Of a stretch of DNA of 64,000 bases, positions 34,661 through 48,810 are shown in pieces. The notes beneath the pieces are model-generated. The model made no database searches and had not been told where the DNA came from. It saw only the letters and a list, made by a program, of their open reading frames with translations. The DNA comes from Pardosa pseudoannulata. Its lineage: Eukaryota > Arthropoda > Arachnida > Araneae > Lycosidae. The DNA lies in NCBI GenBank assembly GCA_032207245.1, contig CM063505.1:170220201-170284200 (forward strand), read 5' to 3'. Made by a program: the position numbers and the translations under genes. The first letter of the stretch is position 1. Each line of letters starts with the position of its first letter.

Positions 34661-36439
34661 AGTAAAAAAATTTACCTTTTATTTTCTGCCTTAAATATCT
34701 AATTTACAATACTATGTCGTGTGATTACAGGAAACAATAAAAATTACTCCGCGTATAAAAAATACATCAGTTCTTTCCATAAATATTTGTTTCAAAAATT
34801 GTGACCGTTATACAAACGTAAATACATTAATTAAAACAAGGCATCTTTTCTGGGTAAATGAATCCCCAGTCCAACCAACTATTCTCAGCAGAAAAGAGTA
34901 TCAAAACTTTGGAAGAGATATCTTAGAACGAAAAATTAGAAAAAGAATCTAAGACCAAAGTCCAAAGTTGTGTTCAATAAGCAAAAGTTCTGGTTTTGGG
35001 CAAGATTGCAGTCATTTGAATCAGCAGTAAATCTCTCCAGGCTTTTCACAAAAAGCTCTTTTTTGATATTAACACTAAAAGAAAATTCATTTCACTTTTT
35101 TAAATATCCTTTGTTCAATTCAACAACTCAAATAGTGTGCAATAAAAAATAAAAATATATTTCTACCGCTATAGGTAAGGTCAAACTAATCTTTGGAAAT
35201 TTATTTACGTAAAAGAAGTTTTGCATATTCATGCTTATTTTCTCTGACGCATTTCGAAATATCACAGAGAAAAACAGTCTGCTAATTCCCCGATAATTAT
35301 CCAATAAACAACGAATTTCTTCACTCCTACTAACTGAACAGTGCAACGCAATGTTTATTATCCAGGTAAATCTTTATATGCGTATACTTATTTAAAAGAA
35401 AAATATTTTTCCAAATCTTTCTAGATAAATCAGAAAACAAAGCAAAAATTGTTGATTTTATTTTAAATAAAAAAAATCAATTTATCCCTATGTTACGTAT
35501 TATTACGTATTTTTATTATTAGAAGCACGCAATCTCCGATCTTCAATAATTATATATAGAAGAAACTAATTTATATAAAACTTACGTATACGAAATATTC
35601 AGTTATACGAAGTACTTCAAGTTCTCCGGACAAACTCCCATACGGTCTACTTAATATATTATTCCCTTATATGAACATTCAGTTATACGAAACATTCACT
35701 TAATGTTACAACATCTTAATTTATTTAAAAATAAAACAGCACAGAGGTATTTTCATGTTTTTATAGATTGAAACGACTCGAAGAACTATCCCTTTCCATT
35801 TGTCTTCGTTCCACTATATTTTTACCTGCGTGAAACAACATCTGCGCCATTTTTATTTCTTACCATGATGTAAATGTGCAAATAATTGCTCTTTTAAATG
35901 TTAAAAATTTTAAAAATACAGAATAAATAAATCCTAATAATAGAAGTAAAGAACCCAACTTAAATTCCATGTCAGTAGGCACATAAACATTTTAAATATA
36001 CATTTAACACTTCCATTGACCATTAGATCTAGATAAGAACTGCGGACAAAAATACCCGTGTTTGATACATTGATTGGATCATGAAATGGAGATCAATTAT
36101 TTTACGGGGTTTTTAGTAATTAAAAAACATGGAATAACTATAACACTTGCTACAACATTACAATGTTCATAGAAACGATTATCGCTATGGCATGAATCTG
36201 ACACACCAACGAGAATACCATAGTTTACTTATAATAACAAAAAGAATGGCTCTAAAAGTTGACCAACTGCATTCGTCTGACAAAACTCTTCCACAATTCT
36301 TGATTTTCTCACAGATGAAGGTATGAAGAACAAAAACTTTTGCGATTATTGCAGCCACAATGATTTGTACGGATTTATTTATTTATTTATTTATTTATTT
36401 AAAAACGTGGATATTGTTTATCTTATGTATTACACTAAA

Positions 36440-37258
36440 TAGGGCAGGCCGATATCAGGAATTTAATATCGTGATATATCCCCAAATTGATATTGATATC
36501 ATTGATATATCGCGATAGTACTTTAAAGTAGAAGGGTATACTAGTATTTTTGATATTACTATTTTTGAATAGCCTTGGATTTCTTTCATTCCAAGCCTTT
36601 TTTTTTTCTTTTCTTTTCTTAGTAATCAAAATATTTAGAATTACAATTTGATCCTAAAAATTAGGATTTTTGAAAGGTAGAAGATATATTTTAGGAGTAA
36701 TTCCTTTTAATACTTAAAAGAAATATATATATATATATATTGTTCATATATAATTTGTTCAGATACTAAACAGAACTGTTTATTAAAATTGAAACTATTA
36801 CCGCTAATTTACATTGCCTATTTATGCCAAATTATATTATGCCAAATCGAAATTAAACTCCTTTCATAGGTAACTTCGGTATCGAATTCCATGATTTCGA
36901 ATTTCGCTCCAGGCATGGATGTTCGTAGCCATTCGGAATCAGCTTTAAGTAATAGGTGCCGGTCAATAGCGTTCATATTCGATTAAAAATTTTAAAGTGC
37001 AAATTTTCTGGCTCGTGTTTGTATCAAGTACACGGGTAAATATGCCAAACGGATATCAAACGAATGCAAACTTGAAAAGATGTTACTCAATGTGGAATGT
37101 TTGAGATATTTTATGGCGATCTACGTTATCGCTCGAGGAAAAAAAAGCAGTATCGTCGACGAGGATATATTGGCAGAGCAGAATTTTAATATTGTTATCG
37201 CGATACTTAAAATATATCAATATTTGACGATATATTATTGACAGACGATCAAGCCCTA
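36440..37258. mobile_element. hAT-type element, ATATCG-rich family, copy 1
   Basis: The left end TAGGGCAGGCCGATATC and right end GATCAAGCCCTA are short inverted ends. The flanks ACACTAAA (36432-36439) and ACACTGAA (37259-37266) match at 7 of 8. Both subterminal regions are dense in GATATATCG-type palindromic words. A SINE body fragment (about 36870-36985) is inserted inside. The family recurs at 55367 and as a fragment at 38804-38880. Confidence 0.8.
36870..36985 (+). mobile_element. SINE fragment nested in the hAT-type element
   Basis: GGCATGGATGTTCGTAGCCA, TTCGGAATCAGCTTTAAGTA and AGGTGCCGGTC match the SINE body. ATTTCGAATTTCGCTCC just before is a decayed B box. Confidence 0.65.
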
Positions 37259-37266
37259 ACACTGAA

Positions 37267-39650
37267 CATAATTCCGTATGTTTTGGATAGTCAATTTAAA
37301 CTGATATTTCAGAAGAGACCTCGATAGAAAGAGGGTCATGTTCCATACGTAAATAGAAAAATTATTCTCATTTAATGAAATGTAATAAAAGTAAAACGCA
37401 AGCAATGAGAAAAATAATAATAAAATTAGTCCATAAATTTATGCAACTAGTTAGAAACAAAAGGATTTTTAAAATAAAATTTTGAAATAATTTTATAGTT
37501 CTTAATGTAAAAATAAATTGTTCAATAAATATTTCTATATATTTTAAAAATTACGTCTGCACTTAAGTGATAACATTTAGTTATCTTTACACAAGATAAA
37601 CGTTAACATATTCACCGAATACTTCTCGTTAAGCCATGTTCATTCAAAATCCATTGTGTTACGGTTGGATACCCGCAACCGTATAAAATAAAGTCGTTAA
37701 ATGTTCCTGAAGCATCGAAAAGTGTTTTAAAAATAGTTAACAAGCATGAATTAAGGATGATCACCAAACCCCTTGCATCGCAATGAGTTGACGCCTTAAC
37801 ATTCAAATCGAAAACGGAAACAATAAACGGTATTCCGACTTCGCCCAAATGAACGGCACTGGATGCATAATAAATGCATATTCAAAGCGACAATTAATAG
37901 TGAGTGAGGACTTAATGAATGGGAAATCGTGTTACTCTAATAGTAGCCGATTAAATTACTTCTTTTACTACTAACACACGAAAGCGCTACCACTTAGCAG
38001 AACAGAATGGTCCTCTCTCTCTACTAATGGCCGGAAGAGTGTCACACGATCCTAAGGATGACCCGAAACCCTCCACTGCAGATCTGCTCTTCTCTCCAAG
38101 ATGCTTAATCAGAAAAAAATCTGAAGAGGCCATCGGATAAAAAAAATTCGAACTGCATGGCACTGAATGGTGTAAAATTTCCTCATTCTTTCTATTTCCG
38201 GCCAATTGTTACAGATCTGCGCAAGTCTAAAAGGATGAACTACTAAATATAGTGGGTGTCCGCTTGAAAATCAAATGGCTTGGAGGCTATTTGCGTATGA
38301 TGATACGCGAGGACAACTCTATTGAAAAAGGAAAGTCGTGTGTAAGTTGTTACATGTTAAAAGAGGATTTTCGTAACAATGTTATGTTTTCCTAGAGCAG
38401 GACAAGCCCTAGAGTTTTTACCACTGTAAAATGAGTGATTCTAAGTAAAAAAGGTACTGAACATTCTACATAAATTTTCTGAAAAAATATAAACTACCAA
38501 TTTAAAATAAAAATTATATAAACACCTTGAGGACCAGCGCATAAATTCTATACGAGTCGACCGTTGTGAAAACCGTTGCCGTTTACATCATCTCGTAATT
38601 AAATCTAGCATTTAAAAATTAGAAACAAAACGTTCAGATCTCCTATTACGCATACACGATGCTGGTCTCTCAATATCAAAAGGAGATCATCGCGTGGAGG
38701 TAACGCTGGACAGATAAGAATGAAATCGGTGCGTAGCGTATACGAGACGTTGGTCGCGAAGAGATTTAAGGTTAATTTCTGAATGTCAAAATAAGAACTG
38801 GATGATATCTGAATTTTAATATTGTGATATATCGTTTACCAAATATCAATATCTCAATATGTTCTAATATATATCACCTTATTATACAGTTTCAAATATA
38901 AGTGTGTTCTGTATAAAATAATACAAATACACATATATCAATGTTGTGTTGTATTGTTGGTTATCTAGAAAACAAAAATTCGATTTCTTAATCTTCATAT
39001 ATAATATTTAATTTTAACATATTGCTTTAAAAACGAAAATCACTTAACATATTATTACTGTTCTTCGGTAGAAAAAAAAAATGTGGAAGCGGCAAAAAGG
39101 GTGGGAAAAGACAAAAAAAAAACTTTGTGGTTATTTTCAACACTTTTTTTTTAAATTTTCAGAAGGAATTTTTCCGAAAATTCTTTTCAAATTTTCAGGA
39201 AAAAAAAAAATCTGTTTTTTAAGATTTTCGGAAGACATACAAATTTCCGGAAATTTTGGAAATTCTCAGATTAGAATCACTTTTACATTATAGGCAACAC
39301 ATCCCCCCTCATAAAAAAATCAATAAATAAATAAAAATAAATAATTTTTTTAAAATGCTACCCTTTTAAGTTTAAAATACTCTTTAGGCACCAAGTTTTC
39401 CAAAAACACAGAATTAGAAGAGTACTGATTTAAAATAATAAAGCTCAAACATATTTGTTAATACTCAAACCAATTAAAAATTGTTTTATTGATATACTAA
39501 ATTATTTTCAATTTTCTATAACATATTAGAATCTGTCGGCTCCCATTGTATTAGATTTTACTGCTCCTTAATTTTCTAGATTCAAAAATTCAAATATTTT
39601 TGCGGGCTGTGTTTATTTTATATTTTATTCCTGTGAAGTTTTAGGATTGT
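37267..39650. other. Gene-poor stretch
   Basis: AT-rich. The minus-strand frame 38205-37987 has YPMASSDFFLIKHLGEKSR, faintly like the DFFL block of mariner transposases but without other motifs. 39081-39293 is an A/T-run frame and not coding. Confidence 0.4.
38804..38880. repeat. Fragment of the ATATCG-rich hAT-type family
   Basis: GATGATATCTGAATTTTAAT, ATTGTGATATATCG and a run of ATATCAATATCTCAATA words match the left subterminal part of the elements at 36440 and 55367. It lacks the TAGGG end and a partner end, so it is a fragment. Confidence 0.55.
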
Positions 39651-39658
39651 GCCATACA

Positions 39659-40400
39659 TAACGTGACCAGACGAATCGAATTTTGTGTCTCTTTTTAGAA
39701 TTACGAGGCCCGGTGTCCCCGAAATGGACTGTGGGACGCAAAATTATCCCGTTTACAGAAACCACGCTAAAAATCTCTGGATGTATTAATTGAAAAAACA
39801 ATATATTGACTGTAATAAAGATACTGAAGTTTTTGACGAATTTTCATTAATTTCTAATTACATTACAACGCAAAAAATAACGGAATGGAATAGTTTAAAT
39901 GTTTCCACGGAAACCCGTTGGGTGGAAATATTCAAACACTTTCGCGCCAACAATCTTTAGCATAAAAACTTTTCTATTGTAATTGAATGTATTTTATGTT
40001 TGCCTGCTACAAATGTTCCAGTAGAAAGAGTATTTTCTATTATGAACAAATTGTGGATATCTGAGAAAACCCAGTTACAAATTTCAGTTCTAAAGGCGAT
40101 GTTGATAATTAAGGTGAATATATATTTAAAAAAAAAAAAAATAAATAAAAAAGTGCCAAGAGTTTTATTCTTAATTGAAATCGTCACCAGCTATATTAAA
40201 ACAAATTTGTTCTTCTGATAAATATAAATATAACTAAACATTTTGGGTACCTATATTTTGTGATTCGTAACTTTTAAGCCAACTTTTTCTGAATAAATAA
40301 CTTTTAAAAAGTGTTGTTGTTGTTTTTTCATTGACTACCTATGATTTGACCTAAATAAACCAATGTCCCGTTTTGAGTAAAAAAATAAATGGTCACGTTA
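39659..40400 (+). mobile_element. hAT-type transposon remnant with dimerisation domain
   Basis: The ends are inverted repeats, TAACGTGACCA at left and TGGTCACGTTA at right. The 8-bp flanks GCCATACA (39651-39658) and GTTATACA (40401-40408) agree at 6 of 8 positions, the expected hAT target duplication length. Inside, from about 39811, the plus strand reads ITEWNSLNVSTETRWVEIF, one stop, then LCLPATNVPVERVFSIMN and LQISVLKAMLIIKVN. This is the C-terminal hAT dimerisation region (P-x-x-x-x-x-ER-x-FS-x-x). The 742-bp element is internally deleted and cannot encode a whole transposase. Confidence 0.82.
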
Positions 40401-41719
40401 GTTATACACAAGACATAATTTTTCGCCATTTTTCTTGTGGAAAACAGTGTTTGTGTATTATAGATGAATAAATAAGATATAGGAAAACATTTTAGTCGTA
40501 ATGTTTGATAAATGGAATGAAATTTTATTAAATCGTGGGCAATTTAAAACGTATTTAATTTTTTAAAAGAGATCTAATTTTTGAATGTTTGTATTCTCCA
40601 GATTTCTTAAATATATTGGAGTTATCTAATAACCGATTCATTAACTTTTAATAAATCTTGCATAATTCAATTCCCTAAAGATATTGCTATGAACGAGTAC
40701 TAGATATTTAAAATAATTTTAAAGCATGTTTGAAACGACATAATACAGAAAATACATTTAGAAGGTCAAATTTTGGAATTATTTCAATTTTTATTTAGTG
40801 ATAATTTTACAAAAATCAATCCAAAAAGCTGTTAGAATATAATACTTTTAAGTAAATAATGCTTAATGCAATAACTTTGATAATACTAAAAAGAAGCTTC
40901 TACTGTTGCCATACTCCACGCTTTTATGATATTCTTTCATCTCTTAGTTCTCAAATTCTACGTTTTGAGGTTATGTCATTGTTCTTTTCGGAGATGCGAT
41001 ATATTAAATACTGGAAAACTGTAACCGTACTTTTCAAATAATCTCGTCTTCCAAACTAGATTAATGGCAACAGATATACATGATTCAAAACTTATATTAA
41101 TTACAATTGCATTCAAATAACACTTGATGTCTAAGCTGCCAGGAGTAAAGAAGTTTAAGGTTGGGGTCAAGGTAAACTGGAAATGTACAATAACTGCACG
41201 ACAACGGAAAGAGCGTGCAAATCGGAAAAAAAGAAAAACGCAGTAAATTTCAATAAATCTGCATTGGCATTCACGGACTGCTGTTTATCCATGACTTAAT
41301 AATACTAAAGCTAAAGGTTTATAAAACATGAATCAAATTACCATATTTGGTTACAATGAGTGTGGTATGTATAAACTGCATTATTGCATACACGACAGCA
41401 TAGGTATGAGAGGTAAATAAAAATATCTAGAATAACAATAGTCGAAAAATAAAGAATTCAAAATATTAGCCATTTTGCAGTACACGGTCTACTGCTCGAA
41501 TAAAGAGGCGGAATGCTTACAATAATGGTTAGTATTAAGCCACACCTAAAATAAGTGTTTATCGTAGATTAAAGGGGAAAGAAAGAAAAAAGAGAGAGAG
41601 ACGATTCCAATACCAGCTTTAATATGTTGTAAAACGTTAAATTAATAAATAATAAGCTTTGTACGGGTTTGATTTGGAACTCTACAGTTTACTCTTTCGT
41701 TATATGAGTCAGGATGTAT

Positions 41720-41815
41720 TGCATCGCTGATTTCGAACATCTATGCCAGAAATATTATTCGAGCCCACGAACTCTAGATACCGAATAGCAAAGCTCACCC
41801 ACGCGGCCATAGATA
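41720..41815 (-). mobile_element. SINE copy, minus strand
   Basis: The minus strand reads ATGGCCGCGTGGGTGAGC (A box) and GTGGGCTCGAATAAT (decayed B box), then GGCATAGATGTTCGAAATCA. This is the head-to-body junction of the family. Confidence 0.6.
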
Positions 41816-44770
41816 CAACTTACTATAAGTCGTTAATGTCAATTTTTTGCTGTACGCTGGCTACTGCTTAAGATGATTTGGTACAGACTATATCAAATTC
41901 CTTTAGCTCCATATTTTCTAAGGTAATGAGCGACCCCTTCCAAAATGTAGGTTGGTTAAATGTCATTATTTGAGTTCAATGAAGACTATATAAAATATTT
42001 TTACCAAAGCCTTAAAATTAAATATATTTGTACAGCTTTAAATAAAATAAAACTTAGTCACCTTAAAAATTAGTTACGCCTTTACCTAGATTATTTTTTG
42101 TTCGTAATAGAACAAAAAATGGAACATGTTTTTAAGGAAATCTCTAAAAGCAAACTGGCTAGAAGTAGGACAATTTTCCCCGTAGGTTAACATGGAGCTA
42201 GAGGTATCCAACATGGCTAGTACCTAACCATCTTAACTCTAGAACACAACTACGTCGGTAGGACAACTTTTTTAAAATTTATTTTTCAAAGCAAAAAAGG
42301 GATCAAATGTATACGCTTTCCTCTAAAAGAAATAATTTATAGCACATTAAATTTATTTTTAGCTACTAACAGTTTACTATTTTAATAACAAAACGTCTGA
42401 GATATAAAAACAGCGTTCTAGTATTTTACAAATATCCATGTCAGTAGTAACATAACCACAGTTCAGTTTTAAAATATCCTTCACGTAGCCACATACAGCA
42501 AATTTTGAAAGGAAACGAGCAGCTTAAAGTAAATAAAATTATATCTGCCTCTCTGACACTTAAACAAAAATTCGAAACTGAAAGTTGATTAGAAGAAAAA
42601 TCTTTTAAATATAAAACCGATTATCTACCGATCGAACAATAGAAAAGATAATATTTTTACTCTTTTATAAATTTATAATAAGCACTATTTTCAGACATGC
42701 ATGTGTCTCATAATACAAATTTTAAAAAAATCCAACTTCCATGCCTCTCTAAACATTATACAAATCAAATATATGCCAGCGTACATGCATGTACCACTTA
42801 ATTTACAAAATAAATAATAAATAAACAATTTTTAGAGCGAGAAAGATCACCTATAAAGAACCGTAACCAAAACAATTTTATTTGCAGCATATAAATATAA
42901 ATATTACGTAAAAACACCCCTAAATATTAGTTGTTTTGTCGCAACTTACAAAAGGCAGCTGCGTAGCTTGATCCGGAAAGCTGGGCGAAATATATTCATT
43001 TATAATTAGATCCAATACAAGCTGTTCCTTGTTTGACGCATGGATCTGGGAATTAAATTTAATCACTAGAATCGAACGGAAAATGGTGAATCATTCATTC
43101 TCCATCCTTTGTAAATAGCGGGGTAAAGTAGCAGGAAGAATTCATACAAATAATGGTACATTCCTTCCTATTGGCCGAAGGAAAATTCTTCTGAAAAAAA
43201 TTTTGTTTATCAGACACGTGTTAGGACATAAGAATTTCACTCGGATGGTAATATCAAATAAATTTTCCTTAGTCTGACTCAAGAATAATGATTACAAAAC
43301 TTTCTGTAGGAATTCCACGCTCAAGGTAAGACAGTGTAAGATGGCATTTATGTAAGTTAACAATGACACATATCCCATTCAAACTGCTGTTTCATTAGCC
43401 GGTGAAACAGATATTAAAAAATGCCATGTATTGAATGATTTTCTGTACACGATGATAAATCTCGAAAAATGAATGAATTGAGTTCCACAACAACTAGACG
43501 AAAAGGAAAAGCTAAATAGTAGGTCACAATGCTGTTTATTATTGCAAAGTCATTTGAGAATACAACTATCACGGTGAATTAAAGCATAAATGTAAATTAA
43601 ATCTTAAGTAACCCAATATATATTCTTTCTCTGTTTACACAGGAAAACATTTTAATTTTAAATACTTAATATATTTCATGTAATTAATATTATATAAGAT
43701 ATGTTAAATTCTAAAAAATTGGCAAACTATTTTTATGAAGTTTTCACACACATTAGTTATTATCTTACCAATCGATTTCTAGCGTATACTGAGAATTATA
43801 CCCTGTGAGAATTTTTAATTTAAATCAACATTAAATTATCTGACAAACTGAAAAACGAACGTTACATTCTTTTAGTGAGGTTTGATTCTAAGTTAAACCT
43901 TGATTATAATTTAACAACGTACTTTCACCCATGGCCATAAAAATTCTGGAGTTTACAGTATTAATTTTAACTTTTAAATAAAAGAACACTTCTAAATATA
44001 ATTTGTTTTTAGCTGCATACTTAATCCAAATATAATTTTAAAATATTTTTGCACCAATTTCTTTTATACGGTTACTGTAACATATTAAATACAATTGTGC
44101 AAGGAATTTTAGATACATAATATGAAATTTTATATAATCGTTGAATGCTTTGTTTAATAATTGTTTAATATTAATATTAAACTTCATAGTTTTCTACTTA
44201 AGTTTTCAATTAAGAAAAATGGTGAAATATATAATTAGCCCAGGATTAGTCTAATCTCAGCCTCTCCCCCTCCCCCCTACTAGAAAGTAAATCTTGGCTA
44301 GTCCATATTTTTCACCAAATGTATCAGGACATATACTCAAACGCATCGTGTTAATATAACCACAGAATCTAATAAATAAATAATAATAATTGCTAACTAA
44401 GAAATAATAATAATAAAATATAGTAATTGCTCTCCTTTAGCTAGACTTTGTAGTTACGAGTTTTCAGTTGATAAGAATCTTCGTGAATAAAACTGTTATA
44501 TATACAGAAAATTAATTTCTATATTTCATACCCCTTAAACAACCTTAATAATTATTATTTTTAAATTTAGCGCCTTTAAACGGACAATGTTATAAAACGA
44601 GATTATTTTTTAAATGAGGCCTTTTTTATAAAAATTTTAATATTCATTTAACGCTTAATGTAGAAAATATACCAAAATCCAGATAAATAAAAATTTTTGA
44701 GATGATTTCTGCAAACATCAAACACCTTTTTACACTAAACATACCAACACTTAATACATACCTATTTCTA

Positions 44771-44986
44771 CCATAGCCGGTCAAATGACCAGACTTTATT
44801 TTCTCTAATTATAAATGTATGAAATATGAAAATTGGAAGGAAATAGACAAATAAACTTTATTATAATTAAACAAAATTGTATATTGTCAATTTTTGTGTA
44901 TTGCAAACACAAAGAATAAGAATTTTTAATTCATTTCCCATCCATTTTTTACATAAATCTTACGGGTCATTTGACTGGTTATATGG
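44771..44986. repeat. Inverted-repeat structure with CGGTCAAATGACC ends
   Basis: CCATAGCCGGTCAAATGACC at left and, inversely, CCATATAACCAGTCAAATGA at right. Each end is itself partly palindromic (GGTCAAATGACC). A short MITE is likely, superfamily unresolved. Confidence 0.5.
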
Positions 44987-46663
44987 TATGTTTAAATGCA
45001 GAAAATATAATTTTCTTAGAAATTTTCATATGCTTTTATTCTATTGTCTTATATTCTGAATAAAGACGTCACACAGGCTGAGATGAGGCTTCATAAGTAT
45101 TCAGCCAACTATCTCAGTCACAACACTTAATGGCACCATTTGCAATCAAAGATATTGTCTAGTATGTACACGACATAACTTTTACTCTTAACTGTGAAGA
45201 CGCTGCATAATATCCAACCTCAAAATAGACACCACGCACAAACAAAAGGATCTATCTCATGCGAAAGTCAGCGTAGGATCTAGCAGTGATTTACACTTTA
45301 ACTTCGAATTCAAATTGCAGTGTAAGAAAAACCGCCAAATTCAACTATGACTGAAGCTATCTTTCTACGACAGTAAAATGTGAGTTAGATGACATAACTG
45401 AGAACAATAAAAACATCCATTCAAGTTGTAAAATAAATAAACTTAGTATCCACGTGATTTCAATTAGCGTAATTTCAAGTTTATTATTATTATTATTTTA
45501 AGATTTATATTAGTTTAGATGGCTATAAAAAACTGCCATGCTAGATAAGCAAATAAAGAATGGGAAAGTTTAAAACATATAAAATTCCAAGGATAATTAA
45601 AACATGTAGGACACTCGAAAAAAAGAAATCCAAGGTCATTAAACGAAAGTACTGCTAAGAAATGCATGGCATTTTTTTCAACATTCTTAGTGGTTGATAG
45701 CTAAAGCTATCTTATTTGTTATCGTGTGTTAGTTTATTCTGCAGAATAATGAATACAATCTGTGTGGAATAGAAGACATCCGTTAAACATTTTATTTGCA
45801 ATTGTGTGTGTATATTATATATCTGTTCCAACCACTACAAAAGAATGATTCATTTCTGTCCTTGAATACTACATCTCTTTGAAATGAAAGCAGCTATCAC
45901 TATTCTTACTTTACGGTAGAAAAGTCTAAAATAAGCTCGTGTTTATCCAGAATGACGAGTTTATTTCAAGAATAACAAGAAAAATAACTCAGTTCACTTT
46001 TCTTTTAAAGAAAATGATATTCAGGAATTATTGAAAATAGGACATAGAATTTTAGAAGATATTTGGTTTAATGAAAATAAAAATACAATTCAGCACTGTA
46101 ATCGGAGAAACATTAATGATTTGACTGTATTCAAGAACATGAACTTGTGAAAAACAGAAAAGACTTCCTTTTGGATACTTTGAAAAAAGAACTTTCTTTT
46201 AATACCATTTAAGAATAATTTTGTCTTGGTTAATAACGGTCGTTTTTTCTTTTATAATTCATGAAAATTCAATGGATTTTAAAATACACATATCAAAAAA
46301 ACATAAGCTAGGGAAATTATCTAAAATAAAACTCTTTAATTTGATTCAAATGGTTAATCTTATTTTATTTTAAATAAAATTGTTTATTTTAAACAACTTG
46401 AGTAATGTACTAAAAATATATTAGCAGCTACAAGGCGATTTCACGCAGCAGGGCACATCTCAATTTATGACAATTTTGGCTTTAGTTTCAAACGGAAAGG
46501 CATTTTGTTGTTTTTCTATTGGCTGTTGTAGACATGAAAATGAAGGGCATTGTAGTAGTTCGTGATGTTGCGATAAATTGCTCTATTGTAGCTAAAATTG
46601 TATGAATTTGAAATATCTCATATAATCGATTAAAAATAAAATCTTAATGTTAGGCAATGTAGA

Positions 46664-47191
46664 AGACATGCCAACATTCAGGCACTTGTCCGGAACAGCA
46701 GAGTGGTTTGAAATGTTAACAAGCTAATTACAGATTATTATTCGTAAGTACATATCTTTTTGGTTTCTAAATTAAAATATTTACTCAGTAGTAAATCGTA
46801 AAAGGTAAGATTTATGCATTTAAAAATGTATGAGTAGCTTTTTTAGCTCTAAATTATTTTCCAGAACAGTGTTTCTTATAGCAACATTGACCCTGATTCA
46901 AATATTTCCATTTTTCTATCATCCGGGATTCTAGAATTTGTCTACTCAAATTTGACCTAAATTTAGTTTGGTTTTTCTAGAACTTTTAATAGCATGTAGC
47001 ATTACTGTGTAAAAAGAGTAATATTCAGCATTATGTTTTTTCAAAACTTCGTATTTAATTGCTGAATCGTAATCTTTTAACTGTTCAAAAGTTTTGTTAT
47101 TTTCCGGAGCAATCTGAGCAGTTTCCGGAGTTATCCATTTTTCTCATTTCTCCAGAGCAACTCCGGGGAATCCGGAGTAGTTGGCATGTCT
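46664..47191. mobile_element. Inverted-repeat element with TCCGGA-rich right end
   Basis: GACATGCCAAC at left and GTTGGCATGTC at right are inverted 11-mers. The right end carries several TTTCCGGAG/CTCCGGGG words and the left end has TTGTCCGGAAC. Flanking 8-mers agree only partly (about 5 of 8). A degraded hAT-type MITE is likely. Confidence 0.6.
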
Positions 47192-47956
47192 GATGTAATA
47201 ATTAATTAATGGAATATTAGTTTTTAATAGTACTGTGCATTTAGTTAATTAAAATCTTTAATTAAATGAAGATGATAAGTATTCTAAAAATATTTTAAAT
47301 AGTGTCAGTTTAATACAGAAAACAAATTTACAATATCTATATTGGGGAAAGGGGGTTTAATCATAACAAATCGTTAACTGTCTCCAGGGAATGTAAGGGG
47401 GAAGGGGGATTAGAAATGCAAATAAGAACACTAATCAATCTAGTTCCTTTTCTTGTATCAGAAAAAAATACGAGAATTTAAATCATTTAACGACATATTA
47501 CTTAGGGAAAACATTAGTTAAATAAATATCAAAAACTTTTACTCGTCGTCAAAACACCTGTGACAGACGCGACGAGTGAAAGAAAATGTACTTGTCAGAA
47601 AAGGTGTGTCAACGCAGCTGTCAGATTTTTGAGACGCCTTACAAGATAAATGTTCCGAATATTTATGTTCACTTCTTCGAACTAGACACTTCCCAGTTCA
47701 ATGAAATGTTGGAAATGCGACAATAAATGTGTAAAAGCTGAATCATTTTTTTTCTTCTAGTGTTATACCTCACTTTAGAACATCGGCCATATTGTTATTC
47801 AATATCCTATCTCCAGAATTGTTAAGAGGAATTAAATTTTGCTTGTGAGTAAATTATGTTATCCCATTGTTAGCTTTATGAAATTTTAGTTAAGTTTTAT
47901 TGCAAGTTGAATTATTCTCCACACAGTGACTCAATATTCACTTTAGCACAAAACTT

Positions 47957-47957
47957 A

Positions 47958-48025
<68 letters not shown>

Positions 48026-48045
48026 TAAATTATATATATATATAT

Positions 48046-48076
<31 letters not shown>

Positions 48077-48077
48077 A
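47957..48077. repeat. Microsatellite (TG)n(TA)n(GATA)n(GA)n
   Basis: TG, TA, GATA and GA runs succeed each other over about 120 bp, a compound microsatellite. Confidence 0.95.
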
Positions 48078-48717
48078 AATAAATGCATAAAAAGTATAAC
48101 TAAGGTGAGTAAAACAGACGTACTCGAATAATGATAAATGTAAATTATTACAGAGTGCAAAACTCCAATCAATATTTTTCCATATTGAAAAGGCAAAAAT
48201 AGCACACGTTGATTAGATATAAAAGATCTGTATCAGATGCCTAATATGTGACAGACATGACAAATTGATAACTGATCAATTACCATACCTACCAATAGGG
48301 GGGGTTGCTAAAACTCGACTTTGCCTTTTAAAATTTCAATCTTAACTTTAAAAAATTATATACAATTTAAAATATTAATATATTAAATATTATAACAGCA
48401 TTAAAATTATATCAAATTTATTATTATATTTATCTATTTTAGTCCATGCACACCGGAGTAAGTTTCAGTAAATGTTTAAAAAATATGGAGCAAAAATAAG
48501 GAAATTTAAGAGAATTATAAAAAAAATTAAACCTGTAAATTTTAATTTAAAAATTAAATTTTGATTATATATGCAACTTTAAACCCACCCCCACCCTACC
48601 CTATGGCCACGGCCCTGACAATCAACATGTGAATTTTTTTTTAAATCTTTTATAGAGGTTAGAACGTTCAAATAATTACTTTCCCATTAAAACAAATTCG
48701 TGGATTCGGGTTAAAAT

Positions 48718-48810
48718 TTTAGCATGTATGAGCCGTTTTGAATCAGCTTTAAGCAGTAGGCCCATGCTCCAAACCACTAGAGTAGTAAAAAAGCTGACCT
48801 TAGACTCCAT
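48718..48810 (+). mobile_element. SINE body fragment
   Basis: GAGCCGTTTTGAATCAGCTT and TAAGCAGTAGGCCCATGCTC match the SINE body with substitutions. The head is missing. Confidence 0.5.

Larger units (their letters stand above)
40409..46663. other. Gene-poor stretch
   Basis: Apart from the minus-strand SINE (41720-41815) and the inverted-repeat structure at 44771-44986, I see no gene, RNA or element I can support in these 6 kb. Confidence 0.5.

Noticed and set aside
37987..38205. Mariner-like DFFL fragment
   Set aside because: Only SSDFFL-type words agree. There are no HxNA or helix-turn-helix motifs and no element ends, so it is too weak to call.
39081..39293. 70-residue plus-strand frame
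   Set aside because: Made of A/T runs (Lys, Phe, Ser); no domain or conserved motif.
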